From a virus, in the IMG/VR virus record IMGVR_UViG_3300043419_000931, positions 1 to 38,795 of that record: a stretch of 38,795 nucleotides of DNA; one strand, given 5' to 3'. The translations under genes and the position numbers were made by a program. Below, piece by piece: positions 1-6,682 of this stretch (positions are counted from its first letter, which is position 1; every line of letters starts with the position of its first letter). Below the pieces are notes generated by a model. The model was given only the letters and a program-made list of their open reading frames with translations, searched no databases and had not been told where the DNA came from.

Positions 1-97
1 TTGCGGGTACAGCGTGCTGTTGCTGTGTCATGTCAATGGCCTCGAAAGTGGGGGCGACTTGCTCTTGCGTTGTGGTTTGTGTTTCGGTGTTGCTCAT
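1..97 (-). CDS. partial CDS, probable single-strand annealing (RecT/ERF-type) protein
   Basis: Only the first 32 codons are in the window; the gene runs off the left edge on the minus strand. The peptide begins MSNTETQTTTQEQVAPTF and is polar and Thr/Gln rich, so it shows no domain by itself. The ATG overlaps the stop of the YqaJ exonuclease gene (ATGA), which indicates translational coupling. YqaJ/lambda-Exo type nucleases are usually encoded next to an annealing protein such as RecT, Erf or Bet, so an annealing partner is the best guess. This rests on context, not on visible homology. Confidence 0.4.
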   Translation of the reverse strand, partial: MSNTETQTTTQEQVAPTFEAIDMTQQQHAVPA

Positions 98-1101
98 TTG
101 GCTTCCTTGACGATGGTCATCGCTCCGCGATAGGTGAGTGCTTTTTGGATGCGTGCTGGCATCATCTTCTCGGCCCGGTTGATGACGGGCCAAGTGATGC
201 GAAAGCCGTTACCTTTTGCCTTGGTGTTGGTGCCGAGGTGTGCGGCGATGCGGCCTTTGCTGGTCTCGACCTTGACCTCAAGCTGTGCGAGTTGTTCTTT
301 TTCAGCGAGGTAGGTGTCGATCAACTGCTCGATGCCTTCGGCTTCGGTCAGGTCGATCGCAGATTCTTTTTCACCAAAGGCGTACGCCTTGGCAACCGAC
401 TCGTAGTCGGCGACGCTGGTGGGAGGGTTCTCGGCCCGCACGTTGTGCCAGAAGGCAGCAATCGCCTCGGCAATCTTCTGCTGCGTAGGCTCATGGCGCT
501 CGATGCGACCTCGATACAGCTTGTTGCCACCAACGCAGGCGACAACCCAACCGTGGTCTGCGCCGGTTGCGCCCATTTGGTGCTGAAGCTGGAGGTTGAT
601 GTGAATCGGTGGGGCAAGCACCTCTTCGCCGTCGACAAGCCAGTCCTTCTGGAAGATCAAGAAGTCGACGTTCTTGAACTCGACCGGGACGCCAGTTACG
701 CCGTCGCCGTGAACCTCAAAATCCAGTGATGCGCCCCATCCCGGGACGCCGTCGTGCGACATGTAGCGGCGCACCTTGCGAAGGGGCCAAGCAAACTTGT
801 GCTTTGCCCACTCGGCCAGCGCAGGTTCCATGAACCGTCCGGCGTCGATGCGCTCCGATGAGAAGTCCTCTGGCATGACGATGCCAGCCTTCTCGTTGTA
901 AAGACCGTAGGCGGTCTGAAAATGCGACAAACACCCGAGGGGCACGGCATCGGCGGGCACATCCTCGTAGGCGTGCCGCACGATGGTCGTGCCGTCGGGC
1001 AGTTCGTAGCGGTAAAACAGGCTGGCGACTTCTGAGCCGCCCACGAATTGCTCGCGGACGGACAGCCACTCAGCTTCGTTCTTAATTGCGATTGCAGCCA
1101 T
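94..1101 (-). CDS. YqaJ-family viral recombinase / alkaline exonuclease
   Basis: This 335-residue protein should degrade one strand of linear dsDNA to give 3' overhangs for annealing recombination. The PD-(D/E)XK fold of the YqaJ family is visible in order: GGSEVA at 21-26, the FMEP glutamate (E92), the SLDFE aspartate (D127), and the VEFKN pair E141/K143, followed by a Gln-rich helix around 168-176. The C-terminal third (about 255-300) is a probable coiled coil. The start is supported by AAGGAGAAAGTC directly upstream. Its promoter region holds three copies of the 16-bp palindrome. The 5' neighbour is the repressor and the 3' neighbour is the overlapping probable annealing gene, so this is a recombination operon under repressor control. 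Confidence 0.9.
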   Translation of the reverse strand: MAAIAIKNEAEWLSVREQFVGGSEVASLFYRYELPDGTTIVRHAYEDVPADAVPLGCLSHFQTAYGLYNEKAGIVMPEDFSSERIDAGRFMEPALAEWAKHKFAWPLRKVRRYMSHDGVPGWGASLDFEVHGDGVTGVPVEFKNVDFLIFQKDWLVDGEEVLAPPIHINLQLQHQMGATGADHGWVVACVGGNKLYRGRIERHEPTQQKIAEAIAAFWHNVRAENPPTSVADYESVAKAYAFGEKESAIDLTEAEGIEQLIDTYLAEKEQLAQLEVKVETSKGRIAAHLGTNTKAKGNGFRITWPVINRAEKMMPARIQKALTYRGAMTIVKEAK

Positions 1102-1102
1102 G

Positions 1103-1111
1103 ACTTTCTCC
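1103..1111 (-). promoter_or_regulatory. shared GGAGAAAG ribosome-binding element (YqaJ gene)
   Basis: Read on the minus strand this is GGAGAAAGT, three bases before the ATG. Nearly the same element precedes the genes starting at 7840, 8106, 13200, 13724 and 19055, all on the minus strand. None of the strong plus-strand ribosome sites I inspected has it. Confidence 0.6.
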
Positions 1112-1120
1112 TTGTTGCAC

Positions 1121-1136
1121 CCTCATGGGTGTGACA
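1121..1136 (-). promoter_or_regulatory. operator-like palindrome, copy 1 (weak)
   Basis: On the minus strand this reads TGTCAC-ACCC-ATGAGG and matches 10 of the 12 defined positions of TRTCAY-N4-RTGAYA. It lies about where transcription from the YqaJ promoter should start. Confidence 0.55.
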
Positions 1137-1142
1137 AGAGAA

Positions 1143-1158
1143 TATCATAACCGTGATG
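1143..1158. promoter_or_regulatory. operator-like palindrome, copy 2
   Basis: TATCAT-AACC-GTGATG, 11 of 12 positions. It covers the -10 element of the minus-strand YqaJ promoter, so a bound protein would block RNA polymerase. Confidence 0.7.
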
Positions 1159-1172
1159 CTGCTCAACCCCAA
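1144..1172 (-). promoter_or_regulatory. promoter of the YqaJ recombination operon
   Basis: On the minus strand, TTGGGG (1172-1167) is separated by 17 bases from TATGAT (1149-1144). Transcription should start near 1137 and run into the exonuclease gene at 1101. Palindrome copies 1, 2 and 3 sit at the start point, on the -10 and just upstream of the -35, a typical three-operator phage layout. Confidence 0.6.
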
Positions 1173-1174
1173 TT

Positions 1175-1190
1175 AGTCATTTATATGATA
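1175..1190. promoter_or_regulatory. operator-like palindrome, copy 3
   Basis: AGTCAT-TTAT-ATGATA, 11 of 12 positions, immediately upstream of the -35 of the YqaJ promoter. Confidence 0.65.
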
Positions 1191-1205
1191 ATCTTTTGGG
1201 AAAGA

Positions 1206-1826
1206 TTACAGCGGTTGCGTAATGGAGACAATGCGATGGCCAGACAAAACCTCAACGTCCTCGAGCGTCCCGGCGTTCCACGAAACAAGCGCGTACAGCC
1301 CTTTTTGGCTCCCGCGCCGAACCTCTCGCACAAGCGGCTCCGACCGTCCTGCGACGTTCACGACGGCCAGCTTGCCGACCAATTTTTCTGGGCCGACCGG
1401 TGCGGTCTCAAAGTAAAAAATCCATCCTGCTCTAAGTGGGTGCATCCCGTCGCCTTCCACGCGGGCTGCTGTGAGGTCAACTCCGGCAGCGACACCCGAT
1501 GGTCGCGGCACAAAGCCAATCGTCTGCATTTGAAAAAGTCTCCCGTTGATACCTATTTCGAATCGCAGGGGGACGTCACCCGCTACAGGATTTTGCGAGG
1601 CTCCTCTCCCCAAAATCTCATCAACCGTTGCCCCTGCGGCTTGGGCCAGCTTCTCAAGGGTGTCCGATGAGAGAGTGGCCGACTTGCCTGCTAGAAAGTT
1701 ATAGATGGTCGATGATCGTATCCCCGCTTTTTGTGCCCACGGATGGGGCTTTAGATCACGATTGACCATGAACGACTTTAAAAGTTCGACCTTTGTCATT
1801 TGCATGTTTGCTTTTTTGGCTTTCAT
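1206..1826 (-). CDS. phage repressor, HTH plus degenerate S24/LexA-like domain
   Basis: This 206-residue protein has an N-terminal helix-turn-helix (about 12-70; core WAQKAGIRSSTIYNFLAG) and a C-terminal LexA/CI-like domain (about 95-200). It should bind operators as a dimer and hold lytic genes off. The self-cleavage dyad appears lost: the family motif V.GDSM.P reads VEGDGMHP, with Gly127 in place of the catalytic Ser, and the expected Lys in the VKRL-like strand is Arg167 (VREV). The start at 1826 is chosen because GGGAGG lies four bases upstream; an ATG at 1847 has no usable spacing. Only 30 bp separate it from the divergent DUF1064 gene, so its own promoter probably lies inside that gene. 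It is the best candidate to bind the dispersed 16-bp palindromes. Confidence 0.85.
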   Translation of the reverse strand: MKAKKANMQMTKVELLKSFMVNRDLKPHPWAQKAGIRSSTIYNFLAGKSATLSSDTLEKLAQAAGATVDEILGRGASQNPVAGDVPLRFEIGINGRLFQMQTIGFVPRPSGVAAGVDLTAARVEGDGMHPLRAGWIFYFETAPVGPEKLVGKLAVVNVAGRSEPLVREVRRGSQKGLYALVSWNAGTLEDVEVLSGHRIVSITQPL

Positions 1827-1856
1827 GAAACCTCCCGTCCCAAACATCTCCCATTC

Positions 1857-2216
1857 ATGAGTTCTACAAACAAACCCCCATACCTCGGAAAAGTTTACTC
1901 CTCATCAGGGAAATACAAAAATAAAAAAGTAGAAATTGACGGCGTCACGTTTGACAGCAAAAAAGAAGCCAAACGTTACGGCGAGCTTAAATTACTGGAA
2001 AGAATCAACGAAATCAATGATCTAGAGTTGCAGCCGAAGTTCCCGATAGTGGTCAACGGCAAGAAGATCGCCACGTACATCGCTGATTTCCGGTACCGAA
2101 CGAGCGACGGCAGCACGGTGGTCGAGGACGTCAAAGGGGTCAGGACGCCGGTTTACCGCATCAAGAAGAAGCTGGTTGAAGCACTGGAATCGATCTCAAT
2201 CGTTGAAATCGATTAA
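1857..2216 (+). CDS. DUF1064 phage protein
   Basis: A 119-residue basic protein of the DUF1064 family, with the typical core DSKKEAKRYGELKLLE near 40-55, then LQPKFPI and YIADFRY strands, and VEDVKG near 91. The conserved Glu/Asp/Lys pattern resembles a small PD-(D/E)XK nuclease-like fold, a relation often suggested for this family; here that is inference. The start at 1857 (MSSTNKPPY) is used because conserved sequence begins after it; no good Shine-Dalgarno site is visible. The first 100 bases are more A-rich than the surroundings. It is divergent from the repressor and the first gene of the plus-strand replication block. Confidence 0.8.
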   Translation: MSSTNKPPYLGKVYSSSGKYKNKKVEIDGVTFDSKKEAKRYGELKLLERINEINDLELQPKFPIVVNGKKIATYIADFRYRTSDGSTVVEDVKGVRTPVYRIKKKLVEALESISIVEID

Positions 2217-2225
2217 GACGGGGCT

Positions 2226-2254
2226 TTCACATCCGGCGTTGTCATTGTTATGAT
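2226..2254 (+). promoter_or_regulatory. promoter of the replication genes
   Basis: TTCACA (2226-2231), 17 bases, then TATGAT (2249-2254) with an extended -10 TG (2246-2247). Transcription should start near 2261, about 65 bases before the DUF1376-type gene. The -10 lies inside palindrome copy 4. Confidence 0.65.
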
Positions 2255-2255
2255 A
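2240..2255. promoter_or_regulatory. operator-like palindrome, copy 4 (perfect)
   Basis: TGTCAT-TGTT-ATGATA matches all 12 defined positions and overlaps the -10 of the replication promoter. Confidence 0.8.
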
Positions 2256-2325
2256 CTTCTCGCCACCCGGAATCATCTCGGTCGGCACCGGCCACGGTCG
2301 GGGAAGTAAAAAAGTAGAGGGTTTT

Positions 2326-3321
2326 ATGGAGAAAGATACTGACGTCGAACCGCTGGTCGCCCCCGAGGTTGACCTGCGTGACTTTGTTTTCATGCCGCTG
2401 GACGTGGTGCGGCTGCGCGACTCCGATCTTGGGGTGGTTTGCAGCGACGCCGAGATCAGGGCGGCTCTTTGGCTGTGGTGCGCATCGTGGCATCAAGTGC
2501 CAGCCGCAAGCCTCCCAGACCAAGACAACGTGCTTGCGTCAATGGCTGGGTTTGGGCGCGGCAAAGAAGCGTTGACGCGATGGCTTGAGGTGCGTCAAGG
2601 CGCGTTAAGGGGTTACGTCAAATGCGTTGACGGACGCCTTTACCACCCCGTCATCGCTGAAAAGGCGAACGAGGCTTGGGCCGAAAAAACCAAGTACCGG
2701 CAGCGCAGGGATGAGTTCCGCAAGAGGCAAAAAGACCGCGCCAATGCGCGATGGGACGGTAGCGCCCACTCACATGGCGACGATTCTGCAAGGCGATCAG
2801 GCGGCAAAACTGACGTTGATGCGGCACTGGCATTTGACGTGAATGCCAATGCCGCATTGCCGCCTTGGCATGATGACGTGAATGCCAATGCAAACATGCC
2901 AATGAAAGGGACAGTAAAAGGGACAGTAAAAGGGACAGGGACTAAAGATATATCTTCGTCAACTGCGTCGCCGTTGACGGAGCCTGCTGAAAATCCTCCA
3001 GCACCAGAAAAGCCAGCCAAGGCCACGACCTACCCGCCCGAGTTCTTGGAGGGCTTCTGGGACATCTACCCTCGCCGGGTCAACAAGCTGGATGCCTTGA
3101 AGTCGTGGAAGCGTGCCGTGACCCATGCCGGTGGTGGCAAAGACGCCCAAGACCGCATCAGGAAGGCCGCTGTGGCGTTTTCTGAGGCCAGCCGGGGCCA
3201 AGACCCCAAGTTCATCCCGCACCCCGCCACGTGGCTCAACAAGGGGGCTTGGGAAGAGGCCGAGAACTTCGCTCCCGGCCAGCACCGCCCGGGCTACATC
3301 CCGATGGGGGTGGGTGGTTGA
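2326..3321 (+). CDS. DUF1376-type replication initiation protein
   Basis: This 331-residue protein has an N-terminal DUF1376-like domain (about 18-120; FMPLDVVRLRDSDL, then ALWLWCASW) followed by a basic helix with RQRRDEFRKRQ near 129. A low-complexity linker (about 155-230) follows, then a C-terminal domain with FWDIYPRR and PATWLNKGAW, as seen in phage replication proteins related to lambda O and DnaT-like loaders. It probably binds the origin and recruits the helicase encoded just downstream. Start context is AGAGGG before ATG. The linker-coding DNA (2828-2956) holds iteron-like repeats and a small AT palindrome, suggesting the origin lies within the gene as in lambda O. Confidence 0.7.
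   Translation: MEKDTDVEPLVAPEVDLRDFVFMPLDVVRLRDSDLGVVCSDAEIRAALWLWCASWHQVPAASLPDQDNVLASMAGFGRGKEALTRWLEVRQGALRGYVKCVDGRLYHPVIAEKANEAWAEKTKYRQRRDEFRKRQKDRANARWDGSAHSHGDDSARRSGGKTDVDAALAFDVNANAALPPWHDDVNANANMPMKGTVKGTVKGTGTKDISSSTASPLTEPAENPPAPEKPAKATTYPPEFLEGFWDIYPRRVNKLDALKSWKRAVTHAGGGKDAQDRIRKAAVAFSEASRGQDPKFIPHPATWLNKGAWEEAENFAPGQHRPGYIPMGVGG
2828..2956. repeat. iteron-like cluster, candidate replication origin
   Basis: Two identical 18-bp copies of TGACGTGAATGCCAATGC lie at 2835-2852 and 2874-2891, 39 bp apart. The core ATGCCAATG occurs again at 2896-2904, and inverted partial copies (TTGGCAT, TGGCAT) sit at 2865-2871 and 2828-2833. Next come two tandem copies of GGGACAGTAAAA (2908-2931) plus a third partial copy, then the 12-bp palindrome AAGATATATCTT (2945-2956). 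Iterons followed by AT-rich DNA within the initiator gene is the lambda-type origin layout. Function is inferred; some of the repetition could simply be linker expansion. Confidence 0.5.
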
Positions 3322-3328
3322 GATGGCT

Positions 3329-3344
3329 TGTCACAACCACGACA
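3329..3344. promoter_or_regulatory. operator-like palindrome, copy 5
   Basis: TGTCAC-AACC-ACGACA, 11 of 12 positions, in the 48-bp gap before the zinc-ribbon primase gene. No clear -35/-10 pair is seen with it. Confidence 0.65.
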
Positions 3345-3369
3345 ACGCCGCCCGGGGAGGAGAGCAAAC

Positions 3370-3723
3370 ATGAGCCGAGTCGAGTCGCTGGCCGAGGCTG
3401 GCATCGTTCTGCGCTCCGAAGCGCCCGGAAACCACTACACGGTCTGCCCACAGTGCAGCCCAAGTCGAAAACCGGCGAATCGCCGCAAACCGTGCCTCTC
3501 CGTTGCCATCGGCCCGACGCCGATCAGCAACGGGTCGCTCCTTTCGGGCGAGGCGGTTTGGCATTGCCACCATTGCGGGTGGTCAGGTGGAACAGGATCA
3601 AGAGGGGAAAGTAATGCTGCAAATTTTGGAAAATCACGCACAGGCTCTCGCGGCGAGGGGCATCGACCCAGATTTGGCGACCCGGTACCAGACGCACAGC
3701 GTTTCAGGAAGCGGTGGTGGTAG
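3370..3723 (+). CDS. zinc-ribbon primase module (T7 gp4 N-terminal type)
   Basis: A 117-residue reading frame whose first 74 residues look like the zinc-binding domain of T7-type primases: C26PQC29 and C66HHC69 in the context WHCHHCGWSGG. That domain recognises primase initiation sites on ssDNA. The start has GGGGAGGAGAG upstream. After residue 74 the sequence becomes Arg/Gly/Ser rich and shows no domain, and its last 110 bases overlap the helicase gene in another frame. In related phages zinc ribbon and TOPRIM-helicase are often one polypeptide, so this is either a genuine split, a +1 frameshifted fusion, or an indel in the sequence. The real functional part is probably 3370 to about 3600. 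Confidence 0.65.
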   Translation: MSRVESLAEAGIVLRSEAPGNHYTVCPQCSPSRKPANRRKPCLSVAIGPTPISNGSLLSGEAVWHCHHCGWSGGTGSRGESNAANFGKSRTGSRGEGHRPRFGDPVPDAQRFRKRWW

Positions 3724-5068
3724 CGCGATCGCGTTTGGCTTTGTCCGGGATGGGCAAATCGTCAACCGCAAGTACCGCACAAGCCTTGTGCAGGGGGACA
3801 AGGGGAAAATCTGGCAAGACAAGGGCGGCGTCAAATGCGTCTGGAATGAGGACGTCCTGCGCGACGACACCTTGCTAGACCAGCCGCTGATCATCACCGA
3901 GGGTGAGCTTGATGCGTTGTCGGCCATTCAGGCAGGATTTGTTCGGACGATCAGCGTGCCGGACGGAGCACCCGCCACGGCGCTTGGTGAGAACGCCGGG
4001 GTCAAGTACAGCTTTCTGGACGCGATTCGGCCATTGCTTGCGCAAGACCGCGTGCGCGAGGTGATTCTTGCCGTTGATGGGGACAGCGCCGGGGCCAACC
4101 TCCTGCACGACTTAAGCCTCCAGCTTGGGCGGTACCGATGCAAGTTTCTGACGTACCCAAAGAACCCACATGACCGTGACGTTCGGCTCAAAGACCTCAA
4201 CGAGGTGTTGCAGGCGTTCGGGCCGAAGGGTGTCGTCGAAACGATCAATCGGTCGCAGTTCCTGAAGGTCGAAGGCGTCTACCGCATGAGCGAGTTGCCG
4301 CCACCCCCAGAGGCTCCGGTCTACGACATTGGGTTTGGCAAGTTCAGCGAGAACTACAAGGTCAGGCTTGGGGACTTCGCTGTTTGGACTGGCATCCCTT
4401 CACACGGCAAATCGTCGATGGTCAACGACTTGTGCTGCCGACTTGTCCACAACCACGGACTCAACATCGCATTCGCCTCGTTCGAGCAGATGCCAACCCG
4501 TGACCACCGCAGGAACCTTCGAACGTGGTACCTGCGAAGGCCACCTCAGTCTGCTGAAAAGCAGGACGTGATCGAGGCCGACAAGTGGATCGACAAGCAC
4601 TTCTCTTTTTTGGTTCCGACCGAGGACGACGATGTGACCGTCGATTGGGTTCTCGACAAACTTGAGGCTGCTGTCGTCCAGCACGGCTGCAAGGTCGTCG
4701 TCATAGACCCTTGGAACGAGATGGATCACATGCGCGAAAAGGCCGAGTCGACTACCGAGTACACGGGGCGTGCGATCAAGGCGTTCAAGCGTTTCGCCCG
4801 CAAGTTCATGGTTCACTTGATCGTCGTGGCTCACCCGTCTAAACAGCAAAAAGACAAAGACGGCAACTACATGATCCCGACGCTTTACGACATCAGCGAC
4901 TCGGCACACTGGTACAACAAAGCAGACCTTGGCGTGGTCGTCCACAGGGAGACAGAATCCAACTCGATCATCCGTGTTGCAAAGTCGCGGTACCACGACG
5001 AGATTGGTCGCCCGGGTGAGGTCAACGCGACGTACAACTTCTTTGAGCGTCGATTTAACATTGCCTGA
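3614..5068 (+). CDS. TOPRIM and RecA-fold replicative primase-helicase
   Basis: This 484-residue protein resembles the TOPRIM-helicase part of T7 gp4/Twinkle. The TOPRIM domain shows TEGELD (E96, D100) and VDGD (D155, D157). The helicase shows Walker A GIPSHGKSS (260-268, K266), Walker B VVVIDPW (D365) and the sensor VVAHPSK (H407). It should unwind DNA at the fork as a hexameric ring, and with the zinc module upstream may prime. The start at 3614 is chosen because AGAGGGGAAAG precedes it; the earlier in-frame ATG at 3503 lies inside the zinc ribbon and has a shadow-like Arg-rich sequence. No DNA polymerase is visible in the window. Confidence 0.9.
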   Translation: MLQILENHAQALAARGIDPDLATRYQTHSVSGSGGGSAIAFGFVRDGQIVNRKYRTSLVQGDKGKIWQDKGGVKCVWNEDVLRDDTLLDQPLIITEGELDALSAIQAGFVRTISVPDGAPATALGENAGVKYSFLDAIRPLLAQDRVREVILAVDGDSAGANLLHDLSLQLGRYRCKFLTYPKNPHDRDVRLKDLNEVLQAFGPKGVVETINRSQFLKVEGVYRMSELPPPPEAPVYDIGFGKFSENYKVRLGDFAVWTGIPSHGKSSMVNDLCCRLVHNHGLNIAFASFEQMPTRDHRRNLRTWYLRRPPQSAEKQDVIEADKWIDKHFSFLVPTEDDDVTVDWVLDKLEAAVVQHGCKVVVIDPWNEMDHMREKAESTTEYTGRAIKAFKRFARKFMVHLIVVAHPSKQQKDKDGNYMIPTLYDISDSAHWYNKADLGVVVHRETESNSIIRVAKSRYHDEIGRPGEVNATYNFFERRFNIA

Positions 5069-5070
5069 CC

Positions 5071-5691
5071 ATGACAAGCACGCAACACCCCACCGGATTT
5101 GTCGCCGCACACCTCGTTGAAGACGCTGGTGACGTCGCACTTCAGCGTGCTGCTGACGGGGCCATCTTGCACTTCTCAAAGGGTAAAAACAACCCGTCGC
5201 TTGGTGCAAAGATGGTCAACAGAACGGTTGACCCACTGGACTGGTACCTGCACCGCAAGCAGATTTCAAACGAGCAACACGACGCCGGGGACTGGCTTCG
5301 CAGATTGCACTACATCGCCTACGGTTCAGGCTATACCAAGGTCAACTTGGGTGGCGTGCATGGCGTCGCCGATTACACTCAGAACTGGAACTTCACGGGC
5401 AAGGCTGCTCGCGCCATGCGAACGATCTCCGACTTCATGCACGCGTTGCCCGAGGCCGAGCGAGTCGTTCTTGACCGGGTCATTCATTGGGGCGACTACG
5501 CCAACAAGGTCGCGCACGGATTGGGTTTATCAGAGAGACAAGGCATTGCCATCTTGCGGTCTGCGCTGTCGCACATCGACCAATGGCGAAACGACGGACT
5601 GCCAAGGAAAAAGGACAGTGGTGAAAAAGCTGGTGCACAAGGTCACGAAAACGGTCGCGCTGAATCCAGTCGCCCAAGCGGTCGCTCGTAA
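5071..5691 (+). CDS. phage protein with helical, possible DUF6456/HTH-like domain
   Basis: A 206-residue protein starting two bases after the helicase stop. The pattern PLDWYLHRKQISNEQHDAGD, then WLRRLHYIAYG, then RVIHWGDYANKVAHGLGLS and QGIAILRSALSHI recalls the layout of DUF6456-like regulatory proteins, in which the last part is an HTH-like segment. I am not certain of the family. Its position at the end of replication genes, ahead of the late genes, would suit a DNA-binding late regulator, but that is inference. The C-terminal 30 residues are polar and disordered and overlap the next gene by 71 bases. Confidence 0.55.
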   Translation: MTSTQHPTGFVAAHLVEDAGDVALQRAADGAILHFSKGKNNPSLGAKMVNRTVDPLDWYLHRKQISNEQHDAGDWLRRLHYIAYGSGYTKVNLGGVHGVADYTQNWNFTGKAARAMRTISDFMHALPEAERVVLDRVIHWGDYANKVAHGLGLSERQGIAILRSALSHIDQWRNDGLPRKKDSGEKAGAQGHENGRAESSRPSGRS

Positions 5692-6028
5692 AAAACTGAG
5701 CAAGCTGATTCTGACTTTCCGGCTGAAAGTTTTTCTGTTCGATGAGGAGGAAAGTTGTCGAGATGAACTGATGGCGATCGCCATGCCGGTAACGGCGCTG
5801 CTGATGACCATGAAATACCTCCGGCAGGAGGACTCGGTCGACGCAAGAAAACTCAAATCAGGACTTGGCCTGATTGCCGACATTTCTGATCGTGGTTTTG
5901 CTTGGAAACGGGCCGACGCCGTCACGATCGACAACACGTTGGAGATACTTGAGCGGTGCTGGCCGAAAGCGCCGCCCAAGATTCTCAATCACTTCCTCAA
6001 TCAGTTGGCTTTGGTAGACCCAACTTAG
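5621..6028 (+). CDS. unknown 135-residue basic/helical protein
   Basis: This starts with GTG at 5621 (AAAAAGGA upstream) inside the end of the previous gene. The first 35 residues are very basic and hydrophobic (MKKLVHKVTKTVALNPVAQA); the rest is helical and mixed charge, with LMAIAMPVTALLM near 50. I do not recognise the family. Its stop lies 32 bases inside the convergent minus-strand gene, so the two 3' ends overlap. The reading frame earlier than 5621 is a shadow of the upstream gene. Confidence 0.6.
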   Translation: MKKLVHKVTKTVALNPVAQAVARKKLSKLILTFRLKVFLFDEEESCRDELMAIAMPVTALLMTMKYLRQEDSVDARKLKSGLGLIADISDRGFAWKRADAVTIDNTLEILERCWPKAPPKILNHFLNQLALVDPT

Positions 6029-6278
6029 CGGCTTGTTCCTGCCGGTGCTTTTCAAGCGCCTCTGGCGGCGGGTTGCCGACCACGTTCCCGTTTTCAATGG
6101 CCCAAATGACCCGTGTGCCGGGAAACAACGCGTTCATTTCATCAAAGAAGGCCGTGACCTGCGGGAACTTCTCGCGGTTCTCCTGACGGCGTTTTTCACG
6201 GGCCTGCTCTTGCAAAAGGAGCTGGCGCTCCTTCTCCTCGCGCTCGTCGTCAAATACCAGCTTAGTAGGCGAAGTCAT
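5997..6278 (-). CDS. unknown 93-residue charged protein
   Basis: Last gene of the first accessory minus-strand island. Residues about 10-40 are a strongly charged helix (EREEKERQLLLQEQAREKRR), probably coiled coil; the second half includes FPQVTAFFDEMNALFPGTRV and IWAIENG. The start is set at 6278 because the longer frame upstream is a Ser/Thr/Arg-rich shadow of the neighbouring gene. It overlaps the upstream gene by 17 bases and the convergent plus-strand gene by 32. No function can be assigned. Confidence 0.65.
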   Translation of the reverse strand: MTSPTKLVFDDEREEKERQLLLQEQAREKRRQENREKFPQVTAFFDEMNALFPGTRVIWAIENGNVVGNPPPEALEKHRQEQAAKLGLPKPTD

Positions 6279-6633
6279 CGGCGGTTTGCTGGTTTTGAGG
6301 CAGCGTCTGGTACTGGAATCCGTGCATGGTTTTCCAGACCATCCCGCACGCCTTGTGGTACAGGTCGAACTCGCGCTCGTCCGGGATGGAGTCCTTGAAG
6401 TTGCCGTAGTCGATCGCAAGGATGTTGGTTGCAATCACGGTCGCCACCGCATCCCTGTCGATCATGGCGCGGAAAAGGTAGTCGCGGGTTGGCGTGCGGG
6501 CGACCTTGATGTCTGGGCCAAACACGCGCTCCAGCACGCCCTTGGCGCGGGCGCGAACCAGCAGCTTGTTTCCGGGGGTGCCCTTTGGCGGCTCGATGAT
6601 GCTCAAAAAAGCGTCGTTCAAAAAAATCCACAT
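6262..6633 (-). CDS. conserved small phage/bacterial protein of unknown function
   Basis: A 123-residue protein beginning MWIFLNDAFLSIIEPPKG. The pattern FLNDAFLSI, then LLVRARAKGVLERVFG, TPTRDYLFRAMI and DYGNFKDSI is one I associate with a widespread hypothetical family encoded in phages and plasmids, without a known function. AAGGACGAG gives the ribosome site. It follows the DUF932 gene after a 49-bp gap that holds a hairpin. Confidence 0.7.
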   Translation of the reverse strand: MWIFLNDAFLSIIEPPKGTPGNKLLVRARAKGVLERVFGPDIKVARTPTRDYLFRAMIDRDAVATVIATNILAIDYGNFKDSIPDEREFDLYHKACGMVWKTMHGFQYQTLPQNQQTADDFAY

Positions 6634-6658
6634 ATCTCGTCCTTAAAAGTAAATAGTC

Positions 6659-6674
6659 GGGGGAAGCCTCCCCC
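6659..6674 (-). terminator. hairpin between the DUF932 gene and the next gene
   Basis: On the minus strand GGGGGA (6674-6669) pairs with TCCCCC (6664-6659) around a GGCT loop, followed by GACTATTTACTTTT. The stem is GC-rich, but the T-tract is broken and begins late, so it may be a partial terminator or a processing hairpin lowering expression of the two genes after it. Confidence 0.45.
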
Positions 6675-6682
6675 GGGGGTGA

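Noticed and set aside
1-729. Plus-strand 242-codon open frame at the left end
   Set aside because: Antisense to the YqaJ exonuclease, with no ribosome site in view.
1790-1806. TGTCAT-TTGC-ATGTTT as a further operator near the repressor start
   Set aside because: It lies within the repressor coding sequence and its right half does not match.
1847-1847. Earlier ATG of the repressor (MFGTGGFMKAKK)
   Set aside because: GGGAG is only one base from this ATG, while the ATG at 1826 has GGGAGG at a usable distance.
2908-2938. Tandem GGGACAGTAAAA repeats as a CRISPR-like array
   Set aside because: The repeats are only 12 bp, have no spacers and are in frame within a coding linker; they fit an origin or linker expansion.
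4400-5209. 269-codon minus-strand open frame over the helicase gene
   Set aside because: Opposite strand of clear helicase motifs, with no ribosome site and no domain.
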